A stretch of DNA of 64,000 nt, taken from contig CALLDI010000007.1 in assembly GCA_937998355.1 (NCBI GenBank), forward strand, positions 1-64,000, written 5' to 3'. Position 1 is the first letter of the stretch. Each line of letters starts with the position of its first letter. The notes below the pieces were generated by a model that worked only from the letters and a program-made list of their open reading frames with translations, ran no database searches and was not told the DNA's origin. This DNA comes from an uncultured Eggerthella sp. (lineage in GTDB: Bacteria; Actinomycetota; Coriobacteriia; Coriobacteriales; Eggerthellaceae). Shown here piece after piece: positions 43,449 through 52,750 of the stretch. The position numbers were made by a program, and so were the translations under genes.

Positions 43449-45248
43449 CTACGACTCGAGGAAGGCGCCGGTCTGGCGATTCCAGAGGTGCGCGTACTCG
43501 CCGCCCGCGTCGATGAGGCTCGCGTGCGTGCCGTCCTCCACGATCTCGCCGTCATCCAGCACGACGATGCGATCGAGACTGGCCACGGTCGAGAGACGAT
43601 GCGCGACGACGATTGCCGTGCGACCCTGCATCAGGTTCGCGAGCGCATCCTGAACGAGCGCCTCACTCTCGGAGTCGAGCGCACTCGTGGCCTCATCCAA
43701 CACGAGGATGGGCGCGTCGGCCAGGATCGCACGCGCAATGGCGATGCGTTGGCGCTGACCTCCCGAAAGCTTGATGCCGCGCTCCCCCACCATGGTGTCG
43801 AAGCCGTTGGGGAGCTGCTCGATGAACTCGAGCGCGTTGGCCTTCTCGGCGGCTTGCATGATCTCCTCGCGCGTCGCGTCAGGCCTGCCGTAAGCAATGT
43901 TCTCGAGGATGCTGCGATGGAAGAGCAGTGCCTCTTGCGGCACGTAGGCGATCTGCTGGCGCAGGCTTTGCTGCGAATGCTTCGAGATGTCCTGCCCGTC
44001 GACCAGCACCTCACCTTGCTGCACGTCGGAGAGGCGCAGCAAGAGCTTCGTGAGCGTGGTCTTGCCCGAGCCGGACTGCCCCACGAGACCAATGCGCTGA
44101 CCTCCTGGGATGTGGAGGTTGAGGTCGGTGAACACGGGCGTGGCGTTCGTGGCGTCAGGGTAGGTGAAGCCGATGTGCTCGAAGTCGATGTCGCCGTTCG
44201 TGACGACCAGCGGGAAGGCGTTGGGCACGTCGGCGACGAGGCGCGGCTCATCGAGGATGCGCGTCATCTCGGAGGCGTCGCCGAAGACCTTGTTCAGGCG
44301 CGAGAGCATCGAGTTGATCATGTTGAAGCGCATCGTGAGGTTGTAGGTGTAGGTGAACATCATGACGAGCGTGCCGGCCGAGATGCCGAACCACGCATTG
44401 CCGCCGGCGGTGAAGATCGAGACGATGGACATGATGACGACGATGATCGAGCTGGTCATGATGCCGCGCTTGATGGTGGCGCGCATGTTGATGGAGTCGG
44501 CACGGACGGATTCGAGCGTGGCGTCGGTGAAGAGCTGGCGCTCGTAGTCTTCGCGGCCGTAGGTCTTGACCGCGAGGATGTTCGTGACCGCGTCGGAGAG
44601 CACGCCCGAGACCTTGTTCTGCGCGGCGGCGGCTGCGGCGGAAAGCGGCGTGATCTTGCGGAACATGAAATACGCGACGGCGATGTAGACCACGAGCATG
44701 ATGGTGAGGACCGCGACGTAGGAAGGCACGATGGGCAGCAGGATGCCGATGGTGCAGACGATCGCGATGACCGTGGGTAGCAGGCTGAGCAAGGTCGTTT
44801 CGACCAGGAGCGAGTAGGAGGTCATGAACTTCGAGGTCTGGCTGACGAGCGAGCCGCCGAAGCGGTTGGTGTGGAAGGTCATGGACTGGTTCGAGAGCGT
44901 GTTGAAGCAGAGGCGCGCGAGGTTGTAGCTGCCGTTGATCTCGGTCTTGAAGATGGCGTAGTCCTGGAGCTTCGAGCAGACTTGGCCGACGATGTTGACG
45001 ATGATGAGCGCGATGATGTAGGGTCCGAAGACGTTCCAGACTTGGTCGGGGGCGACCGGGCCGAGTTGGATGCGGTCGACGATGAGGCTCATCACGTAGG
45101 TGTTGGCGTAGGTGAGCAGGCCGACGAAGCCGATGGTGGCGATGACTCCGAGGATGAAGGGCCAGGGGCGCTTCTTCGTGATCTGCCAGAAGAAGTAGAG
45201 CGTGCGCTTGATGGTGGTGGAGTCTTGGAGTTTCGGGCTGGTCTTCAT
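43449..45248 (-). CDS. ABC exporter half-transporter (fused permease-ATPase)
   Basis: A 599-residue protein with six transmembrane helices in the first ~310 residues and a nucleotide-binding domain with Walker A GQSGSGKTT (about 390-398), the signature LSGGQRQRIA, Walker B ILVLDEATSALD and the switch VAHRLS. The architecture is that of multidrug or lipid exporters and works as a dimer, likely a homodimer as no partner is adjacent. Substrate cannot be deduced. ATG 45248 lacks a strong ribosome site. Confidence 0.92.
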   Translation of the reverse strand: MKTSPKLQDSTTIKRTLYFFWQITKKRPWPFILGVIATIGFVGLLTYANTYVMSLIVDRIQLGPVAPDQVWNVFGPYIIALIIVNIVGQVCSKLQDYAIFKTEINGSYNLARLCFNTLSNQSMTFHTNRFGGSLVSQTSKFMTSYSLLVETTLLSLLPTVIAIVCTIGILLPIVPSYVAVLTIMLVVYIAVAYFMFRKITPLSAAAAAAQNKVSGVLSDAVTNILAVKTYGREDYERQLFTDATLESVRADSINMRATIKRGIMTSSIIVVIMSIVSIFTAGGNAWFGISAGTLVMMFTYTYNLTMRFNMINSMLSRLNKVFGDASEMTRILDEPRLVADVPNAFPLVVTNGDIDFEHIGFTYPDATNATPVFTDLNLHIPGGQRIGLVGQSGSGKTTLTKLLLRLSDVQQGEVLVDGQDISKHSQQSLRQQIAYVPQEALLFHRSILENIAYGRPDATREEIMQAAEKANALEFIEQLPNGFDTMVGERGIKLSGGQRQRIAIARAILADAPILVLDEATSALDSESEALVQDALANLMQGRTAIVVAHRLSTVASLDRIVVLDDGEIVEDGTHASLIDAGGEYAHLWNRQTGAFLES

Positions 45249-45368
45249 GGGTGTGCTTTCGTTGGGGCTATGTGGATGGTGCGTGGTGGGTGCGCAGGCA
45301 ACGGGTTGCGCTGGCGCGGCGCGTGGTTGCGCGGGTGCAGCGCGTGGTTGCGCGGGACTTCGAGGCAG

Positions 45369-45593
45369 CTAGCCTTCGAGGGCTTCGAGGATCGACTCGC
45401 ACAGGCGGCCGTAGGCGTTGGGGCCTTCACCGGATTCGTCGATGCCGTGCTCCATCAGCTCTTCGCCGATGAGGTCGTCGATCTCGAGGCGGTCGTCGGT
45501 GGAGAGATTCTTGAAGTTCGTGGGCAGGCCAAGCTTTTGCAGCAGGGCCTTCTGTTCTGCGTTGAGCGTTGCGTTGCGCGAATTCGCTGCCAT
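45369..45593 (-). CDS. Small acidic hypothetical protein
   Basis: A 74-residue protein of unknown function. It is soluble, mostly helical in composition and acidic toward the C-terminus (DDRLEIDDLIGEELMEHG). A strong GGGGAGGAG lies about 7 nt before ATG 45593, which supports translation. The frame is open further upstream, but that part is basic and Pro/His-rich and has no such site. It lies between the ABC exporter and the small membrane protein on the same strand. Confidence 0.7.
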   Translation of the reverse strand: MAANSRNATLNAEQKALLQKLGLPTNFKNLSTDDRLEIDDLIGEELMEHGIDESGEGPNAYGRLCESILEALEG

Positions 45594-45634
45594 GGGCTTC
45601 TCCTCCCCTGTCGTGCGCGGTTTTGCATTTGCAA

Positions 45635-46129
45635 CTATAGCATCATGTGCGTGTAGTTCGCGAATGCCGTGATGCAGAAGCTGAGCGCGACGACGAGCAG
45701 TGGGTCGAGCACCCACGATCGCTGACGGCGCAACAGGCGCGCATTGGGGAAGCGCGCGCGAAGGGGTCGCAGGTCGGCGAGCAGGTATGCGAGGGCTGCA
45801 GCGGGGATGATGATGAGTCCGTAGAATTCGATGATGCGCAACCACAGCGGATGGGCGGCGGTGATGATCGAGGGCGAGCCGATCGCGAGATTCGCACAGA
45901 TGAAGAGCACGCCGAATGAGAAGAGAACGACGACATCCCAGATGACACCGATCACGAGCGATGCGCGCGACGCGAGATTCGGGAGCTTCGAGCTCGTGGG
46001 CTTCAGGCTCGTATCGCCGCGCGAAGAGCTTTTGGGCGCATGCGATGAGTCGCTCGGTGACCTTGGCGGCTCAGGTATGCGGCGCTCAGGCGTACGGTCT
46101 TTCGGTCTGTGCTTTCCCATGAAGAGCAT
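45635..46129 (-). CDS. Membrane protein repeating the anchor domain of the adjacent Ser/Thr kinase
   Basis: A 164-residue protein. The first ~60 residues are basic and rich in Pro/Ser/Arg; the rest has about four hydrophobic helices. Its membrane part matches the C-terminal ~95 residues of the kinase just upstream, sharing WDV, PLWxRxxExYG, YxLxDLRxxRxxFPN and a final W. So the same membrane module exists once alone and once fused to a kinase, by duplication or domain sharing. ATG 46129 or 46120 are both possible; neither has a clear ribosome site. The gap from the kinase stop is 26 nt, so co-transcription is likely. Function unknown. Confidence 0.7.
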   Translation of the reverse strand: MLFMGKHRPKDRTPERRIPEPPRSPSDSSHAPKSSSRGDTSLKPTSSKLPNLASRASLVIGVIWDVVVLFSFGVLFICANLAIGSPSIITAAHPLWLRIIEFYGLIIIPAAALAYLLADLRPLRARFPNARLLRRQRSWVLDPLLVVALSFCITAFANYTHMML

Positions 46130-46155
46130 GGTAGCAGAGAAACAGGGCGTGGTCG

Positions 46156-47709
46156 CTACGACGTGAATTGAAGCAAACCAGCAGCCATGCCTATGAGGAC
46201 GACCAAGATCCACATTGCGATGATAGCCGTGGGGAGAAAGTACCAGGTCTTACGACGAGATATCAGCTTCAAGTTCGGAAACATCTCCCTGATGAAACGA
46301 AGATCGAGCAAGTAATAGAGGGTGACCGTAAAAGGAAGGATGACGATGCCGTACACTTCCACCACCCTGAACCACAAAGGATACGTAGCGAATTCGCCCT
46401 CAGGCTGCCCGATAAGAGGAAATGAAACCGCGATGACGAGGATCCAAAAGAATGCTATCAATACATCCCACGAGATGCCCAATGCTTTCGGAACGCGCCG
46501 AAAAGCCTTCTTTACGAATGCGATAGGGCCAGCAGATGGGCTCATCTTTCCAGAAAACCCGGCGGTGCTTCCGTTGTTCGTATGAAGGGGTCTCTCCCTG
46601 TAGGCTTCCCGGCCAAGAAGGACGTCAGCGCTATTCTCCTGATCGCGTTCTTGAATCATGGAATCTTTCTCGATGAAGACGAGCTGACTCTCGTTTGGTG
46701 GTTCGAGCACGGGCTTCTCCAGCAAAGTCGAAGCCTCGGAACTCCCATTCCCTGACGGCGACGCCGTCGACGAAACGCTTTCGATAGGCTGATCGACAGA
46801 ATCGAACTCGTGAGACGAAGCGCTCTCCCGCTTCCTCATCGTGCGATCTCGCTGTTCTTCTTCGACCCCTTCTTGATGAGCGAAAGAAGATCGCCTCTCA
46901 TCATCTTCGCTTTCATCGATGAATGCTCTTTGAAACGCCTCTTTCATCTCGCGAATCGTCTGGAAGCGCATCTCCGGATCGAATTCCGTTGCACTTTCGA
47001 TGACCCATCTCAACTGGCCATCATCGACATCCGATCGCTGTGCGCTCTCTGGGTTCACGAAAATGCCGCCCAAACAATAATCGAGCACCTTCCCTACCGC
47101 AAAGACATCACTGCGAATATCCGTTTGGCGAAATCCATACTGCTCCGGCGGCGCGAACTCACGCGTGCCAAGAAAGGTCGTATCCCGGGTGGCGCCTGGG
47201 CTGAACGTACGAGCGATACCGAGATCGATGAGCGCGACGCTCCCCTCTGAGACGATGATGTTCGCGGGAGTCAGATCGCGATGGATTATGGGAGGATCGA
47301 AAGATTCGTGCAATTCGCTCACAGCATCGCACAATTCTGGGAAAAACCGCTCTGCGACCTCGATCGACGGGCCATTCTCTTCAACATATTCTTGCAGCGT
47401 CTTACCTGGGATGAATTCCACAACGACGACGAACGATGAATCCGACAAATAGCATTCATGAATATGGGGCAGATGAGCGAAACGTCGCCCGGCTTGCTGG
47501 GCATCGAAGATGCGTTCATAGATTACTCCCTGCCCCGAGCCCCGCTTCAAAAACTTCCGCACGAAGGGACCCATCTCGGATCCGTTCGTCCCAACGAAGT
47601 AAACTTGTTCGGTGCGCCCGTTTTGGGAGTCTTTCAGCACCTGATCGACACGATAGCAATCATCGCGATCGAGTGCGTCTAAGTATTCCTGAAGCTCATC
47701 TTTTTCCAT
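46156..47709 (-). CDS. Eukaryotic-like Ser/Thr protein kinase with C-terminal membrane domain
   Basis: A 517-residue protein. The kinase domain (about 15-290) has the essential catalytic residues: HRDLTPANIIV with Asp145 and Asn150, the metal-binding Asp162 in IDLGIAR (DLG in place of DFG), and GTREFAPPEQY in the activation segment. The Gly-rich loop is poor, with Lys in VRKFLKR as the probable ATP-binding lysine. A Ser/Glu-rich linker (about 290-400) leads to four hydrophobic helices. There are no PASTA domains, unlike PknB. It starts at ATG 47709, 10 nt after the HTH gene stop, and is followed by a protein that repeats its membrane domain. The cluster is less GC-rich than its surroundings, which may mean acquisition from elsewhere. 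Confidence 0.87.
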   Translation of the reverse strand: MEKDELQEYLDALDRDDCYRVDQVLKDSQNGRTEQVYFVGTNGSEMGPFVRKFLKRGSGQGVIYERIFDAQQAGRRFAHLPHIHECYLSDSSFVVVVEFIPGKTLQEYVEENGPSIEVAERFFPELCDAVSELHESFDPPIIHRDLTPANIIVSEGSVALIDLGIARTFSPGATRDTTFLGTREFAPPEQYGFRQTDIRSDVFAVGKVLDYCLGGIFVNPESAQRSDVDDGQLRWVIESATEFDPEMRFQTIREMKEAFQRAFIDESEDDERRSSFAHQEGVEEEQRDRTMRKRESASSHEFDSVDQPIESVSSTASPSGNGSSEASTLLEKPVLEPPNESQLVFIEKDSMIQERDQENSADVLLGREAYRERPLHTNNGSTAGFSGKMSPSAGPIAFVKKAFRRVPKALGISWDVLIAFFWILVIAVSFPLIGQPEGEFATYPLWFRVVEVYGIVILPFTVTLYYLLDLRFIREMFPNLKLISRRKTWYFLPTAIIAMWILVVLIGMAAGLLQFTS

Positions 47710-47719
47710 GGAGACGATG

Positions 47720-48139
47720 TTAGCAGATGGTATCTTCTCCGAAACGATAGAGCTCTTCGTTGACCTTTTGAAGTGGGTAGCCCTTTTCAACGCAGAAAAG
47801 GATGATGGCGTCACGACGATCCTTACAATAGAGCGTGTTCGCCTCGCCAGCCTGCAACAAGCGATTCGTCTCCTGCAACGAAAGCCCCATCGCGAGCGCG
47901 ATCTGAAGGATCTTATTGCGCGAAGGCTTACGTTGGCCCATGAAGATCTGATAGCCGAACGTCTCGTTCAGATCAGCTCCTCGGATAACATCGATGCGTC
48001 GCATGTCCTTTTCCTCAAGGAGCATCTGGAGGTACTCGGATAGACTACGCGTACCTATCGCATGCTTCTCAAGAAACTCTTCTGGGTCGGAGGCGACCAG
48101 TAACTCGGAAAGTAATTCTTCTGTGAGGATCTCTTGCAT
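47720..48139 (-). CDS. HTH (XRE-like) protein upstream of the Ser/Thr kinase
   Basis: A 139-residue soluble protein. The central part (about 30-95) has the pattern of an XRE helix-turn-helix: SLSEYLQMLLEEKDMRRIDV, then ETFGYQIFMGQRKPSRNKIL and QIALAMGLSLQETNRLL. The C-terminal ~45 residues (TLYCKDRRDAIILFCVEKG) are of unknown role. AGGAACA lies 6-7 nt before ATG 48139. The stop is 10 nt from the kinase start, so the two are an operon; the HTH protein could be a kinase substrate or its regulator. A strong terminator lies just upstream. Confidence 0.8.
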   Translation of the reverse strand: MQEILTEELLSELLVASDPEEFLEKHAIGTRSLSEYLQMLLEEKDMRRIDVIRGADLNETFGYQIFMGQRKPSRNKILQIALAMGLSLQETNRLLQAGEANTLYCKDRRDAIILFCVEKGYPLQKVNEELYRFGEDTIC

Positions 48140-48155
48140 GGGTGTTCCTTACTAG

Positions 48156-48199
48156 GAAAACGACAGACGCTCAGCACATGCTGGACGTCTGTCGTTTTC
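48156..48199. terminator. Strong bidirectional-looking terminator hairpin
   Basis: A perfect 14-bp stem GAAAACGACAGACG / CGTCTGTCGTTTTC with an inner AGCA/TGCT pairing. It lies after the upstream 48236-48904 gene and directly before the HTH gene on the same strand. It ends the former's transcript and could attenuate the latter's. Confidence 0.8.
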
Positions 48200-48235
48200 T
48201 ATTATAGGAGTACTACAAATGGTAAATTCAGCGAA

Positions 48236-48904
48236 TTAATAAGCGCTAACACTTACGATTTCGAATGTCGCATTTTTCATCGCGTCATAATCATCGGGCG
48301 ATACATAAGTAAAAGCCTTGAATGTTTGACTTTGACCAGCACCTAAATTGCTTTCTGCAACATAGCTTGAATCAATACGATTTCCCGACGCATCCTTCGC
48401 CTCGATCTGAATACTGAAAGTCGTATTCTCATCCGTCAAATTAGTGACCTTGACAGGAAGTTCGCTCTGGATCAAACCATAGCCGTCCTTCTTGAGTGAG
48501 AGTTCACCCAGCTGAACATCGACATCATTTTCAAGCACTTCTTCAGTCGCTGCACCTGAAGCTTTATCGAGCTGAACGCTTGCTTCATCAAGCGCCGCTG
48601 AATACATCGCCTGGGAAGCAAGAACAACAACAGCCGCAACGATCGAAAGAACAAGCGACGCGACCGCAATGCCCATGCCTGACTTCTTACCTTTCTTGAT
48701 GCCGAAGATCCCAACAACACTAAAGATGATGCCGAGAATAGCAAGGATGAACGCGAAGTTATTGATGATAGGCAGTGCTGAAAGAATGAGCGCGATGATG
48801 CCCAGAACGAGAGCCGTGATAGCCATGGCAGATTTGCTTGGCTTCGTCGTTGGCTGCGTTGCTGGTTCTGGCGCGATTGGTGGAGTTGTTGGAGCGTCTG
48901 ACAT
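48236..48904 (-). CDS. Membrane protein with DUF4190-like helices and FxLYD-like extracellular domain
   Basis: A 222-residue protein. A Pro/Thr-rich N-terminus (1-24) precedes two hydrophobic helices (about 26-70) and a third (75-97), in the pattern ALVLGIIALILSALPIINN typical of DUF4190-like proteins. The C-terminal ~100 residues are a soluble β-rich domain (VKVTNLTDENTTFSIQIEAKD) resembling the FxLYD fold found outside Gram-positive cells. GAGGG lies 4-5 nt before ATG 48904. Base composition is AT-richer than most of the window. No function can be assigned. Confidence 0.75.
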   Translation of the reverse strand: MSDAPTTPPIAPEPATQPTTKPSKSAMAITALVLGIIALILSALPIINNFAFILAILGIIFSVVGIFGIKKGKKSGMGIAVASLVLSIVAAVVVLASQAMYSAALDEASVQLDKASGAATEEVLENDVDVQLGELSLKKDGYGLIQSELPVKVTNLTDENTTFSIQIEAKDASGNRIDSSYVAESNLGAGQSQTFKAFTYVSPDDYDAMKNATFEIVSVSAY

Positions 48905-49035
48905 CGATCCCTCTTTCTCGTAGGTTTGCTCTTTGCGTTCAGGCTCTTTATATCAAGCCTGCTCAAACGCATTGAGAAAAAGAGTATCCGTTTCATCCCT
49001 GCAAAACATTAGCTCGCAGCTAATGAACTTCGAGG

Positions 49036-49527
49036 TTAGGCGTCGATGAATTTGGGTGGGAGCGTGATGGTGGGGTCGAGCTCGTGGAGCGCTTTGGTAA
49101 CCGGCTCGATGGCGGGCGAGCTGTAACACTTCGAGGTGGCGAACGCGAGCAGGCGGCCATCCGTGGTCTTAATGGTACCCTCGGAGAGCAACACGTGGTG
49201 GCCTTCGTTCACTGCATGGGCCTCGCAGATGACCAGGCCTTCGTGCGTGCTATGCAGGTCGTTCAACAACAGGTCGAGCGTGACGTAGCCCTGGTCTTCG
49301 GGGGCGTTAGCGTAGAGCGCCCAGTAGGTGGTGGTGTCGAGCAGCGTGGCCAGCACTCCCCCATGGATGCCGCCGAAGGGATTGTGGTGCTCCTTCGTGA
49401 CCTCGAGCTCGAGGCGGGCATAGCCTTCGCTGACGTCGGTGATGTTCATGTGGATGGTGTTGTAGAACGGACTGTCGGCCAGCAATTTCATGATGGCCTG
49501 GGCGTGCGCGGGGTTAAACTTCTTCAT
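49036..49527 (-). CDS. PaaI-like hotdog-fold thioesterase
   Basis: A 163-residue cytoplasmic enzyme with the PaaI signature HHNPFGGIHGGVLATLLDT and a central DLLLNDLH strand. Such enzymes hydrolyse acyl- or aryl-CoA thioesters. Substrate unknown. The start at ATG 49527 has AAGGAG 8 nt upstream; a longer frame to 49713 is Arg-rich and rejected. It is divergent from the dehydrogenase gene at 49879. Confidence 0.88.
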   Translation of the reverse strand: MKKFNPAHAQAIMKLLADSPFYNTIHMNITDVSEGYARLELEVTKEHHNPFGGIHGGVLATLLDTTTYWALYANAPEDQGYVTLDLLLNDLHSTHEGLVICEAHAVNEGHHVLLSEGTIKTTDGRLLAFATSKCYSSPAIEPVTKALHELDPTITLPPKFIDA

Positions 49528-49878
49528 GAGTGGCTCCTTCGTTCGGATGCGGCGGGCTGTCGCGTTGGTCGAGCATGGCGCGAGGGCGCTGCGACGGTCG
49601 TTCGCGATCGTTCGGGCGCGGGCGTGTCTTCCTCGTGAACGACGCTTTACGAATTCGATACGAGCGCGCGACCGCGTGCCTCGATGGTAGCAACGCGCGT
49701 AGGATGGAATCATGAAGCGAGCAAGTTGAAATCGAGCGGTTGCCTTGGCGACAGCTGGGCGACACGCGCGTAGAAGCGGTCGTTGAGGTCGCAGGAAAAA
49801 TGAGTGCGTGAGCGAGCACTGCGGTGCTCGCGTGAGGATCTCACACGGAAATCATGTGCGCGATTCGAGGAGGGTATC
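49528..49878. other. Divergent intergenic region
   Basis: About 350 bp separate the thioesterase and dehydrogenase genes. I see the two ribosome sites and no further gene, terminator or convincing operator. Confidence 0.45.
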
Positions 49879-50874
49879 ATGGCGAAGATCGTCGTTACGG
49901 ATAGCGATTTCGAAGTGTCGGATATCGAGCAGAAGATGGTCGAGGACGCCGGCATCGAGTTCGCGCGCTTCAACGACCGAAGCGCGGCAGGCATCATCGC
50001 GAACTGCGCCGATGCCGATGGCGTGATAAGCGCATATGGGCAGTTCACGGCCGAGGTGTTCGAGACACTGCCGCAGCTGCAGGTGGTCTCGCGCACGGGC
50101 GTGGGCGTGGACACGGTCGATGTTCCCGCCGCCACCGCCGCAGGCGTTGCCGTGTGCAACGTGCCAGGGTACGCGACCGAGGTGGTGTCCGATCACGCGA
50201 TCGCGATGACCATGGCGCTGCTGCGCCGTTTGTCCGAGATCGACGCCGACGTTCATGCGGGCATCTGGGATTATGCGCGGCATCGGCCGCTCGGCCAGGT
50301 GTACGGGCGCACGTTCGGCGTGGTGGGCATGGGTGACATCGGACGCGCGGTGGCGCGCAAGGCGAACGGGCTCGGGTTCGATGTGATCTGCTGGTCGCAT
50401 TCGCTGGTGCCAGGGCGGCGCACGCCGGAAGGCTACGAAGTGGTTTCACTCGATGAGCTGCTCGAACGCTCCGATGTGGTGAGCTTTCACACGGCGCTCG
50501 TTCCCGCTACGCATCACTTGTTGAACGCCGATAACATCTCGCAGCTGAAGCCCGATTGCATCGTCGTCAACACGTCGCGCGGAGCCGTGGTGGATACGGC
50601 CGCGGTAGCTGCGGCACTCGAGGCGGGAAAGCTGTGGGGCGCGGGCATCGACGTGTTCGAGGAAGAGCCGCTGGCGGCGGATGACCCGATCCTGAAGGCA
50701 CCGCATGCGCTGTTGACGCCGCATGCGGCGTATTGGTCGGAGGAATCGGGGGTCGAGCTGCGCCGCCGCACGACGCAGAATGCGATCGACGTGGTGCTGG
50801 GGCGCGAGCCGCACGATTGCCTGAACAAGCAGGTGTTCGACGCGGACGGGAAGCTGAAGAAGCTCGCGCGTTAG
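49879..50874 (+). CDS. D-isomer-specific 2-hydroxyacid dehydrogenase (phosphoglycerate dehydrogenase-like)
   Basis: A 331-residue cytoplasmic NAD-dependent enzyme. The Rossmann motif is GMGDIG at 150-155, and the catalytic Arg234 (NTSRGAVVD), Glu263 (DVFEEEP) and His282 (TPHAAYWSE) are all present. It belongs to the SerA/hydroxypyruvate reductase branch but lacks the C-terminal ACT domain of regulated SerA. It could act on 3-phosphoglycerate, glyoxylate or hydroxypyruvate. The start at 49879 has GAGGAGGG 6 nt upstream. Confidence 0.9.
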   Translation: MAKIVVTDSDFEVSDIEQKMVEDAGIEFARFNDRSAAGIIANCADADGVISAYGQFTAEVFETLPQLQVVSRTGVGVDTVDVPAATAAGVAVCNVPGYATEVVSDHAIAMTMALLRRLSEIDADVHAGIWDYARHRPLGQVYGRTFGVVGMGDIGRAVARKANGLGFDVICWSHSLVPGRRTPEGYEVVSLDELLERSDVVSFHTALVPATHHLLNADNISQLKPDCIVVNTSRGAVVDTAAVAAALEAGKLWGAGIDVFEEEPLAADDPILKAPHALLTPHAAYWSEESGVELRRRTTQNAIDVVLGREPHDCLNKQVFDADGKLKKLAR

Positions 50875-50934
50875 GACGACGTTCGCGTGGGGGTGTTCGC
50901 GCCCCGCGCGTTCACGGGTCGAGACGTTCGCGAA

Positions 50935-51276
50935 CTAGAGATACTTCGTGGGGAGCGCCTTGTTCTTGTACTGCGGGTGGTTCTTGATGAAGCGCCAGCG
51001 ACAGAGACGCGTGATGCCTAGCGCGACCAGTGCGACGACCAGGAACGATACCGTCACTTCAAGCACGACCATGTTGTGCTCGAGCAGCGCGTAGAGCGAC
51101 GCGAGGCCGAACGCGACCGAAAGCACGATCGTGAGGACCGTGAACATCTTGATGAGGATCTCCTTCGCGCGCAGCGGAGACTTGACCCATGCCACGAACA
51201 GATACACCACCAACGCCAGCACGACGAGCGCGATGACCAGCGGCACCGATTGAAATATGCGTGCGATGATCGCCAT
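50935..51276 (-). CDS. Small membrane protein of unknown function
   Basis: A 113-residue protein with three predicted helices (about 10-30, 42-62 and 70-90) and a basic C-terminal tail. AAGGAG lies 6 nt before ATG 51276. I do not recognise the family. It converges with the dehydrogenase gene and is divergent from the Hpt gene. Confidence 0.7.
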   Translation of the reverse strand: MAIIARIFQSVPLVIALVVLALVVYLFVAWVKSPLRAKEILIKMFTVLTIVLSVAFGLASLYALLEHNMVVLEVTVSFLVVALVALGITRLCRWRFIKNHPQYKNKALPTKYL

Positions 51277-51481
51277 GGAGTCTCCTTGGGGCCGCGAGGG
51301 CCGATCTGCGAATCCGCACTTCGCGATGAATAGAACTGCGGGTTTTCATTGGTATCGTCTTATTATACGTATGTTCTTATTCTAGAAATAGTTTACTGGG
51401 GTTAAAATGTCACTTAGGAATACGGAGGCTCGTCCTTCGTAGGGGGCTTATTTTATCGTCATCTCACAGCAATCGGGGCGA

Positions 51482-51871
51482 ATGACCATGACGAATTCAT
51501 CTACTCAATCAGCCGATATCGGCGCGGCACTGGCTGCGTACGGCATCGACCATGCGGACGCGATGGCACGCATGCTGAATAACGACGCGCTGTTCAAGCA
51601 GCTCGCACAACACTATCGCAATGATACGAATTTCGAGGCGCTGCGCGCGGACATGGAGGTCGGCGATTTCGAGACGGCCTACAACCATGCTCACACGCTG
51701 AAGGGCGTTTCGGGGAACCTGTCGTTCGGGCAGCTCCATCGGTTGGCGGCGCAAGTTTGCGACGCGCTGAGCAACGGCGATGCGGATGCAGCGCGCGCTT
51801 TGATGGCGCCACTGACCGACGCACACGAGCTGGTGCTGAAGGGGCTCGACTACTGGCAGACGCTGGATTAG
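51482..51871 (+). CDS. Stand-alone histidine phosphotransfer (Hpt) protein
   Basis: A 129-residue helical protein with the Hpt motif AHTLKGVSGNL; His71 is the phosphoryl acceptor. It has no kinase or receiver domain. It is a candidate partner of the hybrid kinase at 33293-36310, which has two receivers but no Hpt; this link is an inference. GGGGCG lies just before the start at 51482, and ATG 51488 is an alternative. Confidence 0.9.
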   Translation: MTMTNSSTQSADIGAALAAYGIDHADAMARMLNNDALFKQLAQHYRNDTNFEALRADMEVGDFETAYNHAHTLKGVSGNLSFGQLHRLAAQVCDALSNGDADAARALMAPLTDAHELVLKGLDYWQTLD

Positions 51872-51961
51872 CCGGTCGAATGTTGGCTCGCGGCAGATCC
51901 CTCTCGACCCGCTTCCCTGTTCACGAATCAGCTACGCATTTTCGTTCATCGAGGAGGATCC

Positions 51962-52747
51962 ATGCTTACGTTAGGGCTCGCGCAAACCACCCATCCTGAA
52001 GACGGCGATGCGGTCGCGCTGGTGGAGCGCTTCGCGGCAGACGCGAAAGCGCGCGGCGTGCAGTTGCTCGTGTTCCCGGAATCGCTGATGAGCCGCTACG
52101 AGCAGGAGGCCGGGGCGTTCGTACGCGCGGCGGAGCCTGCTGACGGGGCGTTCGCGAGCGCGGTCGATCGGATCGCGGCGCGCTACGGGCTGTGGATCGT
52201 CTACACGCTGAACGAGCTGAATCCTTCGGGCGGCAAGCCCTTCAACACCGCGGTACTGGTGGACGACACGGGCACGAAACGCGGCATCTATCGCAAGATC
52301 CATCTGTTCGATACCGATTTCGTGCAGGAATCCAGTCGCATGAGCGCAGGTGACGCACTGTTCGAACCCATCGAGACGCCGTTCGGGAAGATCGGCCTGG
52401 GAATCTGCTATGACCTGCGCTTTCCCGAGCAAGCGCGCGCGGCGGCGCTGCAGGGTTGCGATCTCATGATCTATCCCGCTGCCTGGGTGGCAGGCAACAC
52501 GAAGGCCGAGCAGTGGCACACGCTGCTGGCCGCGCGGGCGATCGAGAACGAGATGTTCGTGGTGGGCGTGAGCCGCGCGGACGAGGGTTACATCGGGCAG
52601 AGCGCAGTGGCGAATCCGTACGGGATCCTGGTGGCTGCCGGCGGCCCGAGCGAAGAGCTGATCTGCTGCTCGATCGACATCGCGATGCGCGAAGGCGTGT
52701 ACGAGCGCATGCCCGTGTTCCGCCATCGCCGCACCGATGTGTATTAG
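51962..52747 (+). CDS. Carbon-nitrogen hydrolase (nitrilase superfamily, ω-amidase-like)
   Basis: A 261-residue enzyme with the catalytic Glu40 (FPES), Lys112 (YRKIHLFD) and Cys149 (GICYDLRFPE). The RKIHLFD and WHTLLAARAIEN blocks point to the ω-amidase/NIT2 branch, which hydrolyses α-ketoglutaramate, or the NIT1 deaminated-glutathione amidase branch. GAGGAGG lies 5-6 nt before ATG 51962. It is followed at once by a terminator. Confidence 0.9.
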   Translation: MLTLGLAQTTHPEDGDAVALVERFAADAKARGVQLLVFPESLMSRYEQEAGAFVRAAEPADGAFASAVDRIAARYGLWIVYTLNELNPSGGKPFNTAVLVDDTGTKRGIYRKIHLFDTDFVQESSRMSAGDALFEPIETPFGKIGLGICYDLRFPEQARAAALQGCDLMIYPAAWVAGNTKAEQWHTLLAARAIENEMFVVGVSRADEGYIGQSAVANPYGILVAAGGPSEELICCSIDIAMREGVYERMPVFRHRRTDVY

Positions 52748-52750
52748 GAG

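Noticed and set aside
43488..44780. Plus-strand frame of 430 codons over the ABC exporter
   Set aside because: The minus strand has all ABC motifs in order; this frame is their antisense.
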